This document shows positions 1 to 10,946 of a DNA stretch of 64,000 nucleotides, in pieces; position 1 is the first letter of the stretch, and each line of letters begins with the position of its first letter. The DNA lies in assembly GCF_040869045.1 (NCBI RefSeq), contig NC_090319.1, positions 13,596,314 through 13,660,313 on the forward strand, written 5' to 3'. A program made the position numbers and the translations under genes. The notes below the pieces were generated by a model, which was not told the origin of the DNA, ran no database searches, and saw only the letters and a list, made by a program, of their open reading frames with translations. Origin of the DNA: Eurosta solidaginis. Its lineage: Eukaryota > Arthropoda > Insecta > Diptera > Tephritidae.

Positions 1-242
1 AAAGTTAAAGCGAAAGTTAAAGCTAAAAATAAAGTTAAAGTTAAAGTTAAAGTAAGGTTAAAGTTAAAGTTAAATTTAAAGTTAAAGTTACAGTTAATGT
101 TAAAGTTAAAGTTAAATTTAAAGCTAAAGTTAAAGCTAAAGTGAATGCTGAAGTTAAAGTTAAAGTTAAAGTTAAAAATAAAGTTTAAGTTAAAGTTAAA
201 GTTAAAAATAAAGTTAAGGTTAAAGTTAAAGTGAAAGTTAAA
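1..242. repeat. Degenerate (AAAGTT)n hexamer array
   Basis: The first 242 bases are an imperfect array of the hexamer AAAGTT (also read GTTAAA), with scattered substitutions such as AAAGCT and AAATTT. It ends just before the TTAA target site of the piggyBac-type element. It is a simple-sequence repeat and probably continues to the left of the window. Flies do not use this hexamer as a telomere repeat. Confidence 0.9.
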
Positions 243-244
243 TA

Positions 245-2229
245 TTAACCCATTACTGACAGAAACCTTAACATATATGGATTTTGTTGAAATTTTGTGT
301 ATTGCTTATGTTTAGCCACTTAAACTGATAGAACAAAAACAAATTTTTTTTTTTGGGTGAAGTTGGGACAGAGTGGGCTGTTACACATATGTAACGTTGG
401 TCACTTCCATACGAATTGCAAAAATTAACATGAATTATATATACTTTTATTTGTTTTGAAAATAAATAGCACTTTTATTCTTATAACATTTTAGGGAGCA
501 CAAAATCATTCATTTTATATATAAAACACATGACTTTTGATTTTAATTTGAGTAAAGTTACATAAAAAGATAAACGTTTAAATAAAAAGTACTTGGCTTA
601 CAAGTAAACAAAAAATGATCTATAATGTTTAGTTTAAGGGTATAAAGTGATACTTTTGAATGCAATCAACGTACAATCCAACATTACATTTTACACATTC
701 AGTTGTAATGCTAGATTTGTAATTAGAGCCTGACACCTTCGTCTCTTTCCTAGTGGAATTTTTGCTATGAAATGCGCCTGGCAGTCATATCGTGAATTTG
801 TATATTCGGTATCAATTTTAGGTCGACGGTAACCGCCAGGTGGTTTTGCAACACCTTGAGTTCTGCAATAATATCTGGCAGTGGATTGGCGAAATTGAAG
901 TCGAGACATACTTCCACCAACTTTTCGATAAAGAATCCAAGCATTCTGCATAGAGACGTCAACAAGCCAAGTAAAAATTGATGACCCCCACTTTCTTACC
1001 CTGGCTGATATGCGATAAGTAGATACGTTTTGGACCATTCCATCTACCCCACCCATGAAGCTATTGTACGACTAATTGCCAAAGGCCGTGGAACATCTAT
1101 TTTTTTATGGACTTCACGGGAATATCTTGGGACTGTCGATATAGGATAAATGCCATATATTGAAGACGCAATTGTTACAATAGAATTGTCATTCCATTTA
1201 TTGAAGTAAATATTCGCCTTCTCCAATTTCACACCGTCTGTCCACCCACGTTTAACTTTCATCTTGATAAGTTCCTTTTTGGATGGAAGAATACAAGATT
1301 TCGGAAACAGCTTCGGTGGAGTTAGCCGCACATATGACTCAGGTAGTTTTGGTGGAGTTGATTCGGGCGAGTTTGTCACTGGAATATGATTTGATGCAGT
1401 GTGTTGAAAAGATTGAGGCGTCGATGTTTTATTCTTATAAAAAGATGTTGCATGCAACCCTTTCTGCAAACGAGGATGTGTTTTAAGAAGATCTCTTTCC
1501 ACATTTGACAATGAATGATCCAGCACATCCTTGATGTATTTCGCCAGCTCCTCTTCATTTATAGGGACCACTTCACATTAGTCATTTTCTGCCTCCTAGA
1601 TAAATTTCTCAATGTTCCTCCTTCATCTTCATTTGAGGATTCCTCTTCTGAAATATTTTCTTCATCCGGTGGTTCTAAAAATACCTTATCGATGTCACGT
1701 TGTTCATCGCGTTGGCCCTCTAGCAGCTCAAGGATCTGTTCTGTGCGTAAAACGTCACTTAAATAAAGATAAACGAAGCAAATAAAGAAATAAGTACACT
1801 TGCTATAGTAGTGACCAAGGGTACACATATGTAACGTTGACTTTTCAAGCTTTTATCTCAAAGAAAATAAACTTTTTTTTTTTTGTTTTGATTTTTTAAT
1901 ATTTTTATGTGACTGCACTGAATAATTATGTACAAAAATTGTTCTTAGAATTTGAAAAAAACATTTGTAAACAATTACTTACATTTTGCGCTTTCTCATA
2001 ACTGCAAAAAAAGGCACACAGGGATATGGCACAAGCCTAAAAACTTCTACTCACTTCAGTGGTTCTCAGTAAACTGATCGCACCACGCTTCATCGTAAAG
2101 CTTAAACATACACTTTCATATTGCCACACGAACAAACCCAATTACAGTCGTTCCAAGTGATATTGGTGTACGATTATCCATACTTATGTTACTGTTACAT
2201 ATATGTAACGTTGGTCAGTAATGCGTTAA
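245..2229 (-). mobile_element. piggyBac-type DNA transposon, internally deleted
   Basis: The element spans 249-2225 (1,977 bp) between TTAA at 245-248 and TTAA at 2226-2229, the target duplication diagnostic of piggyBac. The inverted ends are CCCATTACTGAC (249-260) and, on the opposite strand, CGCATTACTGAC (2214-2225). A motif around ACATATGTAACGTTGG recurs near 379, 1823 and 2195 and looks like a subterminal repeat. Minus-strand transposase remnants lie inside. The catalytic middle of the transposase is missing, so the copy should not move itself. Confidence 0.85.
765..1766 (-). pseudogene. piggyBac-like transposase remnant (DDE_Tnp_1_7 family)
   Basis: Three minus-strand stretches, read from 1766 down to 765, match the two ends of a piggyBac transposase. 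An acidic N-terminal part (1600-1766, rich in EE and DE pairs with an LRTEQILELLE start) resembles the usual N-terminal leader. Then come the C-terminal block KWNDNSIVTIAS (about 1150-1210), the VPRPLAI region and MGGVDGMVQNVSTYRIS (near 1000-1056), and a KWGSSIFTWLVD segment. The joins need frame changes. Between the acidic part and KWNDN there is too little sequence for the first two catalytic aspartates, so this is a deleted pseudogene. Confidence 0.75.
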
Positions 2230-3160
2230 CTTCTCATTTATTCAATAAAAGTAAAAAAATTGTTTTCTTATCGGTCACCACGCTTAAAAAGGTTAACTTG
2301 AATTAATATCAAAGACAAAACTTGAATTAATATCAAAGAAAACAAAATGTTGCATAAATATTATAATTGCATAAGTTGATAATATGCAATAGCTTTACCG
2401 CGGCAGTCCCCGAGAAAAAATTTTAAATGTACCGGTGATCACGCGGCCCCAGTAAGTAATTTTTCTTCCTGGGGCCGAGTGATGATCGGTGCACACATGG
2501 AAAATTGATAAAAAATCATGGAAAAAGTGAAAATTTTCACTTTCTGTTTTCAAATATACAATAAATGGACATGAACAGAATGTTTTCAGCAAAAAAAATA
2601 TTTTGGCCCGAATGAGTAAATCGCGATTTTGGGGTTTCTCGCGAGATGTGTTAAAATTAAAAAGTGTTAACAAATAAAGTATTAAAGTAAACCCCTACAG
2701 CTCCTATTAAATTTCAGGGAATTCGAGAGGTAGTCTTATGTTGTGTTCTCGCAAAGGAGCTTGTACCCCTTGTTGTTGTAAACCTTACAGCTGTCGCCTT
2801 GTCAGTTCTGATGTCACGGTGTTTAAATTTGTCCCAAATTATTAAATAAATTATAAATTAAAAATTGCTTAAAATAAAAGTTTTCTGTTTTATCGAATCG
2901 AAAGTATTTTTTGATTAACAATAGCTCAAAAATGTTAAATCGAATAAATTACATGGTGAACTAGTCACCACAACACGATAACTTATTAGATTAACAATTT
3001 GCTACCAATTCCATAGTTTCACATCCTTTGAATCACAATCACTTTCGATTTGTGTTAAATGGGGTTACACTGAAATGACAGCCCTGGATCTGTAAAAATC
3101 CCTAGTCGCTGGGGTACATAAAACCTGCTACAGTGATTGTATTGAACGACAATGCTCCAG
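2230..3160. other. Gene-free AT-rich stretch with one hairpin
   Basis: I see no coding region here. The one structured piece is an imperfect inverted repeat: 2431-2452 pairs with 2469-2490 around a 16-base loop, with the perfect core GGCCCCAG / CTGGGGCC. The open frame on the minus strand across 2395-2673 has no recognisable domain and overlaps this hairpin. Confidence 0.5.
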
Positions 3161-3642
3161 CTTTTCAAAGTTTTTTCTTCATAAACAAATTTTAAAAGCA
3201 GAAAATATTCCAAACATCTTTTCATATTTGCCCCTATTTCAAACGATTTATTGAGTATGGACAGAAAAAAATTATTTATTGGTGAACTGCTAGTCTAGGC
3301 TCAGCTATGTACTTCAACGAAAAGTACAGCTTAGCTACGGATGGTTATCACTGAGCCGTTATGCTATGACATCAATAACAGAATACATTGATTTTCATAA
3401 AGTTGATTGCATCAGCTGTTTTATACGGAGATTGCCAGGGTCATTTTATACGGAGATTGCCAGGGCCATAAAGTACTTATTCCGCAATTTTCTTTTTATC
3501 TTATGGTAGGTCTATTCATTAACGAGGAAAGTTTAAAGCTAAGAATAAAGTTTGATCTCACAACCTAAAGCATTTGTATGTGCAAACAACACTATAATTA
3601 CAAATAATCGAAAAATATTTTTTTAAATCACAATTATAACCA

Positions 3643-3648
3643 TTTATT
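3643..3648 (-). promoter_or_regulatory. Candidate poly(A) signal AATAAA
   Basis: TTTATT on the plus strand gives AATAAA on the minus strand, about 220 bases after the stop codon of the protease homologue. The same signal sits at the equivalent place in the second copy (22764-22769). Confidence 0.45.
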
Positions 3649-3869
3649 TTAAGATAACACAAAAAGAAATATTGGCATTGTGACTGCTGATTGGAATATC
3701 ACCATATCTCAGCTGCCGTTTCGAGAAAGCTCTATCATAGAATAAATTCTATATGCTTTGACGTGAGCTGCAGCGTGTATGAAAAAAGTTCTGAAATGGG
3801 GCGTTCTGCCGAGTTGGGGTAATTTTCCACTCAGTAGTCGATATGTAACAACACCCTGCAATTAAGGCA

Positions 3870-4640
3870 TCATCTCCATATCGTATCACATAAAAAGGTT
3901 AGAACATCTGTATTAGTTACAACTGTAAAAACAGTCGGAAAATACGGGTCCGCGCATCCTCTATGAAATGATGCCACTGCACAAAGTTTTCCATCCACAA
4001 CGCCTGGTGCCCCAAAATCTCCAGCGCACACATCAGCTTTATGACGAGCAGCGCAAATCATTGATTCTGTTAAAATTATCCCTGCCTTTCGATAAAACAT
4101 CGCACAATTAGCATGTGGTAATGAAGACAAGACAGTAGTTTGGAGTATATTTGAAGTCTCCCCTTTTACTGCAGTTGTCCAACCCCATCCACTAACTTCC
4201 ATTCGCGTGCTTTCTTCAAATGTACACTGGCCAAAGCTTATTGATTGTATTGTTGGGCCCATATCAAAACATTTATTCACTTTCAACATAGCTATATTCC
4301 TATCTGCTATTTCGGGATGATAATTAGGTGGATAAAATACATCCTCCACTTCGCGAGTTTGCCCATGTGTGGGTATATCACGTAAATCTGTTACACCAGC
4401 TGAAACCGTGATGGAGTCTACATTTAAATTTATAAAACAATTTGCAGCTGTAACCACCTTTTGCATAGTGATTAATGAACCCACGCAAATATGATTTCTG
4501 TTATGACGTATTGATACTAAATGTGGATTTTTCTTTATATCGCTATGATATCCACCTACAATGCGATATTCCGAATTCGTAGAAGTCGAACGGCAACCAA
4601 GTATGACAAACAATAGAGCGTAATAATTTCTTAGATACAT
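3870..4640 (-). CDS. Secreted serine protease homologue lacking all three catalytic residues
   Basis: A 256-residue, intronless chymotrypsin-fold (S1) protein. Residues 1-20 form a signal peptide, followed by the RIVGG activation site near residue 26. The catalytic positions are changed: TAANC replaces TAAHC (Asn67), NIAML replaces DIALL (Asn115), and GDFGAP replaces GDSGGP (Phe209). Asp203, equivalent to the trypsin specificity Asp189, and the disulfide cysteines remain. It should fold and be secreted but not cut protein, so by family knowledge it may act as a cofactor, decoy or binding protein. The frame is intact, which argues for retained function. The start codon lies about 70 bases after a TATA box. 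It pairs with the paralogue at 22991-23779. Male-reproductive or gut expression is a guess. Confidence 0.85.
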   Translation of the reverse strand: MYLRNYYALLFVILGCRSTSTNSEYRIVGGYHSDIKKNPHLVSIRHNRNHICVGSLITMQKVVTAANCFINLNVDSITVSAGVTDLRDIPTHGQTREVEDVFYPPNYHPEIADRNIAMLKVNKCFDMGPTIQSISFGQCTFEESTRMEVSGWGWTTAVKGETSNILQTTVLSSLPHANCAMFYRKAGIILTESMICAARHKADVCAGDFGAPGVVDGKLCAVASFHRGCADPYFPTVFTVVTNTDVLTFLCDTIWR

Positions 4641-4709
4641 TTTAGTTTATCAAGACTATTTTCACCGCTTTTTAAGTACAAACTACACCAAGATCAATTT
4701 TGTGGACGC

Positions 4710-4718
4710 TATTTATAC
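4710..4718 (-). promoter_or_regulatory. TATA box of protease homologue copy 1
   Basis: GTATAAATA on the minus strand, 70 bases upstream of the ATG, leaving room for a short 5' leader. The identical motif and flanks occur at 23849-23857 in front of the second copy, so the core promoter was duplicated intact. Confidence 0.7.
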
Positions 4719-5014
4719 ATAATTGTGTGGTGTGAATGAAAAATAAGCAAAACAGTTTCCTTCTAGATTCCTGGAATTAGAACAATAAAAACACATCTAC
4801 ATTTGAATTATATAAAACGGAAATTTTTTTTTTCACTCACTCAACCCATTTAACCTTGAGTAAATTTTTGGTTAGAAGTGCCTAATTAAAATTTCAATGC
4901 CCTTAATGATGAAAAACACAAAATATTTATACACGTTTTTAAAATGACATTTCTATAGAAATTTCTTATTATATTAGCTTTAGCGTACCCTTAATTAGTT
5001 TAGTTTTGATGTTT

Positions 5015-5595
5015 TTGGTAGTGAGCTACGGAGCGGGTACCGGAGCGTAGGCGGGGTAGTCGTTGGCGGTATAGGCGGGATCGGACGGATCAGTGACCTG
5101 AGAGGAATGAAGTTATAGTTAGTGCTTGATCGCTAGCTGGACACGACCGCCTCCGTGCCAGAACGACGGCAGGGCTGGACGCGGAGTTGTACCGGCCGGA
5201 ACTCCTTAGACCGCTCCGTGCGCTGAGGCGAAGTGCACCTTGGCGGCACAGCCAAAGGGTAGCCCCTTTAGCTGATGAATCGGTCTACGGCTGGAGCCAG
5301 GACTGAGGAGAAGGGGTCGGTTGGCCGTATGGCGGCGAGCCCCATCTCTTAGCTTGGACACGGACGTGATAGCCTTAGAGGCGGCGTCCGTTGCCTCGGC
5401 AATCGCTAGGTGACCAGTGCCATGACGGCCTCCCCCCTTCCACTTCGCAAGTGGGATTGGCTAGCTCGCTGGACTTCGCCAGCTGTTCACTTGCCGGTTC
5501 ATAGGCTGCGAGAAGATTCTGGGCCAGCTAATCAGGATAAGAGATCGGGCTGCCTTAAATAAAGCAACAACCTCATTGTGGTTGCTGAGTAGAGT
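5015..5595. other. GC-rich block, possible old LTR or transposon fragment
   Basis: About 580 bases are much richer in G and C than their surroundings, with sharp edges and no good reading frame. The block replaces the sequence found at the equivalent place in other copies of the flanking repeat. It ends with an AATAAA and a CA just before sequence shared with 17217 onward. That would fit the 3' edge of an LTR, but I see no matching LTR start and no target duplication. Confidence 0.3.
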
Positions 5596-5837
5596 ATCAC
5601 CCCTTGTCGGCTGCCAGTTCGAAATAGTCCTATCACAAAATATTTTTCAAAAGTTCCCCATTTCAGGATTTGTCACAGTCAATGCTTTTCACTAACTCCC
5701 TCTTATGCCAAAATGCATTGAACTTATGCTCAGATAGGGAGTTTTTGAAACAAATTTAGTTTTTGTGAATAAAATTCTGACGTATTCTTCAAACAAATTC
5801 TGAAAGAAAGGCCAAACCAATTCGCGAAATATTATAT

Positions 5838-6937
5838 AATATGCTTTGCACACAGAGTATATTAACTTTGATTGGATAACGGTTGGTTGTAGAGGTATAA
5901 AGGAATCGAGATAGATATGGACTTCCATATATCAAAATCATCAGTATCGAAAGAAAATTGATTGAGCCATGTCCGTCCGTCCGTCTGTCCGTTAACACGA
6001 TAATTTGATTAAATATTGAGATATCGTCACCAAATTTGGTACACGAGCTTATCTGAACCCAGAATAGATTGGTATTGAAAATGAGCGAAATCGGATGATA
6101 ACCACGCCCACTTTATATATATTTTTATATATTGGAAAACACAAAAAACCTGATTATTTAGTAAATAATACACTCATAATGCTGAAATTTGACATGTGGA
6201 CTGATATTGAGACTCTTGATAAAAATTTGAAAAAAATGTTTAAAATGGGCGTGGCACCGCCTACTTATGATAAAATCAATTTTGCAAATATTAATCATAA
6301 ATCAAAAATCGTTAAACCTATCGTAACAAAATTGGGCTTGCCTGTACTATAAGGAATGCTTTGAAGAAAAATTAACGAAATCGGTTATATAAAAGATTTT
6401 TAAAAGGGTCGTGGACGAATAAAATAAGTTATATCTTAGTGAAAAAACGCTTTGTATCAAGAGAATTTTACTTTCTAAATTAAATTATAACATTAAATTG
6501 GAAAACACTTAAATTTGAAAAAATGGGCGTGGCACCGCCCCTTTTTTGTCTAAGCAATTTTCAATGTTTCGGGAGCCATAACTCGAAGAAAAATTTACAT
6601 ATCGTAACAAAATTGGGTACACATATTTTCCTTATAGCAGAAAATATGTGTAGTAAAAATGGACGGGATCGGTTAAAGAACACGGCAACGTAGATATAAA
6701 ACAAGTTTAAAAGGCTTAAAAGGGTCGTAGACTAGAATAGTAACCTATAACTTAGCAAAAAATAGTTTTGAATCAATGATATTTCACTTATCAAGTTTTA
6801 TTGTAAGAGGAATTGGGGAGACGGGCGGTGCCACGTGTTATGTAGAAAAGTAATCTATCTGAAATGAAATGTGCAATTGAAGCTCACGCTGAGTATATAA
6901 TGTTCGGTTACACCCGAACTTAGACACCTTTACTTGT
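5838..6937 (+). mobile_element. Non-autonomous repeat of the GTTCGGTTACACCCGAAC-ending family (short member)
   Basis: The boundaries come from comparison with unit B, which lacks this insert. It opens with ACAGAGTATATTAACTTTGA, carries a GTCCGTCCGTCTGTCCGTTA tract near 5970, and ends with CTGAGTATATAATG, then GTTCGGTTACACCCGAAC and TTTACTTGTT. The 4.1 kb element at 58021-62160 has the same start and end. No protein is encoded. GGGCGTGGCACCGCC motifs recur inside (6246, 6524, and a variant near 6825). The superfamily is not clear to me. Confidence 0.75.
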
Positions 6938-7329
6938 TAAATTTTTCATCATTGGAGAACAAACCTCTAGTAATTGAATCATGACTCAACCCATTTAACC
7001 TTGAGTAAATTTTTGTTTAGAACTGCCTAATTAAAATTTCCATGCCCATAATGATGAAAAATTCTAAATTAAAATTAAAATTAAATTAAAATTAAAATTA
7101 CTTCGCTATATATTATCTTTGTATTTTTATGAAAAGAACAAAGCGTACACTTAATTAGTTTCGTCTGTTTCCAAACTGCTAATATGTTCTATCGTATACT
7201 GCCACATAACCAGAGTTGGGAGCAGTGCAATAAATTTTATATAATAACAACACTGCTCGAACTTAAGTGGGATGACATTATTATTATTATTATTAATAGG
7301 TCTGGAAGCACTGCGACCTTTGTGCAGAT

Positions 7330-10300
7330 CTATTGTGCAAGACCTTTCAGCCTAATTTTGTATCTAGAGGCTCTTGATGTATCTAGGTTAATGAGGCTTA
7401 GGTTAATGAGTTTGGCTGATACTTTCGTTGCCGGAAGTATAAACAGTTTGGCCTGCCTTTGCCCTGGGCAATCAATCCAGTGACGTCTGAATTGTTTTGT
7501 TTCCCAGTTACTTATAGTTTCCCTGGTGTGCGCTTTTGTGAGTCCACAAAAGGGTCCTGGAGCATAGAATGCTGATGTAACACCCTGCTTTGCTAGGTAA
7601 TCTGCATGTTCATTACCTTCATGTCCCTGATTTCCGGGAACCCATCCCAACAAAACCTTGTTTTTGGCTCTCAGGGCATTAAGGATTTCAGTGCATTCGT
7701 CCACTAGCTTAGATGTAACTGTGTAGGATTGCAAGGCACGCAGTGCCGCCTGGCTGTCCGACATAATGTAGATGCTCTTCGATGTTGAGCCTCTCCGCAG
7801 ACATTCTCTACCACAGACCTCTATTGCATGAATTTCTGCCTGAAATATGGTGGGGTAACATCCCATTGGTATCGATTTTTTGAAGTTTGGCCCATAGATG
7901 CCAGCTCCTGTTCTTCCGTCATCGAATTTCGATCCATCCGTGTACCAGACCTCTGAGTCAAGGTCGTTATAAGGATTCTCTATTTCCCAGTGGGTCCTGT
8001 CCACAATGGACTCTTCAAAGTTCAGTGAGATTCTGAGCTTAGGGGACATTACGTCACGCAGTTGTAATGAGGGATTTCCTATGAATTTTCTTATTACTTT
8101 CATATGCCCTATATATTTTCTTCCTTCAACTCAGAAATATTTGGAAGTCTTAGTGCACCTAATGTTGCCTCTTTCTCTATCAGAATAGGGAAGAGAGGTA
8201 TTCCCACTAAAGCACTAAGTGCGTCAGCAGGCGCGGTTCTCATCGCACCCGTTATGCCAACGCAAACAAATCGATGAAGTTTGCTTAGTTTAGCCGTTGC
8301 CTTTCTTTGCGTGGCCTTCTGCCACCAAACTAGAGAAGAGTAGGTGACTATTGGCCTTACGACAGTATTAAATGTCCAATATACCATTTTTGGACAAATC
8401 CCCCATATTTTGCCGTAGAGACGAGTACAGGCGAAGAAAGCTCTTGTTGCCTTGTTTAGGATAGCATCCAATTCAGCATTCCACGTGAGGGTTCTATCCA
8501 GTGTGACCCCTAGATATTTAGCCTCCATTGAGAATTGTATTTTTGTACCACCCAGGGATGGTTCTGCGATGGATACTTTCCTTCTCCAGGTGAAAGATAC
8601 TATAACAGTTTTGTTAGGATTTATAGACAATCCTTTGGTATCGCACCACGCCTCTATGGCTTGTTGCATGCGATCTGATATTGTATCTTCGTGCATCCCT
8701 GTGATGCAAATAACTAGGTCATATGCATATCCTTGTGTGTCAAATCCCTTGGTTTTCATTAACTGAAGGAGGTCATCAATGACCAGGGTCCACAGGAGAG
8801 GGGAGAGCACACCTCCTTGTGGGCAGCCTCTTGTGGCCGCAATTGATTCAGTTGCTTCTCCCAGTTCCAAATGGATTTTTCTACTCTTTACGATGGACAA
8901 CACCCATCGTATTATTATAAGGCTTATGTCCTTGTCAATCATAGCTTGTTCGATAGCTTGATGTGTTGTGTTATCGAAAGCCCCTGATATATCAATAAAA
9001 GCGCAGAGGGCTATATTTTTTGACTCTAGAGCCTTTTAGATTTTTACCGTGAGACTATGAGTAGCCGTCTCCGTGGATTTCCCTGACTGGTAGACGAACT
9101 GATTCCTACACAGAGGGAGTTTATTTCGATTGACCTCCCTGATATGCTGATCTAATATTTTCTCCATATCTTTTAGGAGAAACGAGCTCAGGCTTATTGG
9201 TCGATACGACGAGGGCAGTTGCTCGGGTTTCCCTGGCTTTGGTAAGAATACTACCTTAACCTCTGCCCACCTGCTCGGGATATGGCGGAGCAGTAGTGAT
9301 GCCTTATATAAAGTGGAAAGGACTGGGCTATATGCTTTATTCCTTGCTGTAACAGACAAGGGTAGACCACATCCGATCCTCGTGACTTGAATGGGCTGAA
9401 ATCAGGCATGCTTAACGAACGAAACGATATCATTTCGTTACGATAATCAACGCTAATAAAGCAAACGAAGTCACTTCGTTTCGTTTATTAACGTTAAGAT
9501 CGTCAAATTAACGTTAATTTGTCGTTCTTAACGTTAATAAACGAAACGAAGTCATTTCGTTTCGTTTATTAACGTTGATTATCGTAACGAAATGATATCG
9601 TTTCGTTCGTTAAGCATGCCTGGCTGAAATTAGGCAGAGCCCATTGCACTCGTTTCACAGTGGTGAGCTTTGTTGCTAGGCTTTTTTCATTACCACTCAT
9701 GGTTGGCAAATCTGCCATTATAGGTGGTGATTGATAGCCTGCTGTGCACTCAGGAAAGTGTGTTTCGAGTAATAGTTTGCTCGTCTCTTCCGGCCGCGTG
9801 GTGTAGCTCCCATCTGTTTTTTTCAACGTGCCAATTACATTTCTGTGATCTCTACAAAGGGCTTTTTGTAGTCGAACCGCTGCTGGAAGATCATTAATCT
9901 TTTCACAGTGTTCTCTCCAGGTAGCCCTTTTAGATTTCCTAAGTTGTTTATTGTATGATGTTAGAGCGCCCGTAGCTCTCGCTTTATTGAATAGCTTCCT
10001 ATCCTGGCATCTTAGCTACCCCAGCTTTGTGTTCCACCAAGGCACATCACGTTGTGTACGTATCTTTCCTTGGGGGCAACTCTCATTGAAAGCTGTTTTA
10101 ATGTCTGAGTGGAGCTTTTCAGCTTCCTTCTCAAGCTCCTGCACGGTGGTTATAGGTCGCTGTAAGCTGTTACCAGTTTCCTCAATAATAAAACGGAAAA
10201 GCTCCCAGTTCGTTTTCCTGGGATTTCTAAAAGCTGGCATGTGTTCCGGAAAGTGACCAATGTCGAATGCAATGTGTTTGTGGTCCGACATTGATTCCTC

Positions 10301-10910
10301 TCCTGAAACATGCCAGTTAGTGAAGGTGCTGGCTATATTATGGCTGCACACAGTAAGATCTAAAACTTCCCCTTTAATAGGATTTACAAAGGTGGGTTCA
10401 TTGTCTCGATTGATAATGCTTATATTATTACTACTGATAAACTCAAGGACGTACTCACCCCTGCTGTTGATGTTCGTACTACCCCATGTTGTATGATGGG
10501 AATTTGCGTCACATCAGAGGATACATGGTGTGCCACTCTGCTGACAGTATTTGATGAGGGCTATAGTTTCGGTTGTTGGGCCGTTTCTTCCTCCCACGGA
10601 AAGTAGGCAGAGGCTAAGATTGGCTCTTGTTCGCCTCTTGGGGTTGGAATATTAGCCCAAACTGCTACGAGATCAGCCGTCATAAACTCTAAGAGTGGAA
10701 GAAACATTAATTTGTTGCTTAAAAGCATCGCCGCTCTTGGGCGAGAACTGGTGGCATAAATTAACTTACCATCAGTACTGTTCAGGCACCGTGTTGAATC
10801 CAGGGCTCCTGGATGAAGGCTATTCCCAGACCTTCTTCTGCAAATTTTTTAATTAGGACGTCTGAGGCTGCCGTGGCATGGTGAAGATTCACCTGAAGGC
10901 ATTTCAGACG
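7330..10910 (-). pseudogene. LINE ORF2: endonuclease, reverse transcriptase, RNase H
   Basis: Read from 10910 down: KCLQVNLHHATAAS and the FIQEPW endonuclease motif; the SDHKHIAFD endonuclease end near 10270; then the RT blocks FLPKPGKPEQLPSSYRPISL (near 9200) and CPQGGVLSPLLW (near 8800). The RT active site reads YAYDL instead of YADDL (near 8730), so one metal-binding aspartate is lost. RNase H follows with YTDGS (near 7940), QAEIHAI, SDSQAA and GHEGNEHADYLA. Frameshifts near 9345 and several stops in the endonuclease confirm decay. The N-terminal ATG appears replaced by CTG. Confidence 0.85.
9405..9620. mobile_element. 216 bp fold-back element nested in the LINE
   Basis: A nearly perfect palindrome: the left arm starts GGCATGCTTAACGAACG and the right arm ends CGTTCGTTAAGCATGCC. 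Internal TTAACGTT and AACGAAACGAAGTCA blocks are themselves palindromic. The flanks are near-identical (GGGCTGAAATCA at 9393-9404, TGGCTGAAATTA at 9621-9632), an imperfect 12 bp target duplication. The LINE reading frame duplicates an FS dipeptide across the join, which confirms insertion. It carries no gene. Confidence 0.8.
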
Positions 10911-10946
10911 TCTTTGCCTTTGGGATTTTGAGAGGCAGGGGAGACA

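Larger units (their letters stand above)
3160..5010. repeat. Duplicated block, copy 1 (protease homologue plus flanks)
   Basis: About 1.85 kb here is closely repeated at 22312-24110, including 3' flank, gene, promoter and 5' flank. Both copies share the left boundary wording (AGCTTTTCAAAG) and the tract ending near TTCTATAGAAATTTC. Copy 1 carries a small local duplication of a TTTTATACGGAGATTGCC segment near 3420-3470 that copy 2 lacks. Gene and regulatory sequence were therefore duplicated together. Confidence 0.85.

Noticed and set aside
1..242. Telomere-like hexamer
   Set aside because: Flies lack telomerase repeats and the array is degenerate and followed by ordinary sequence.
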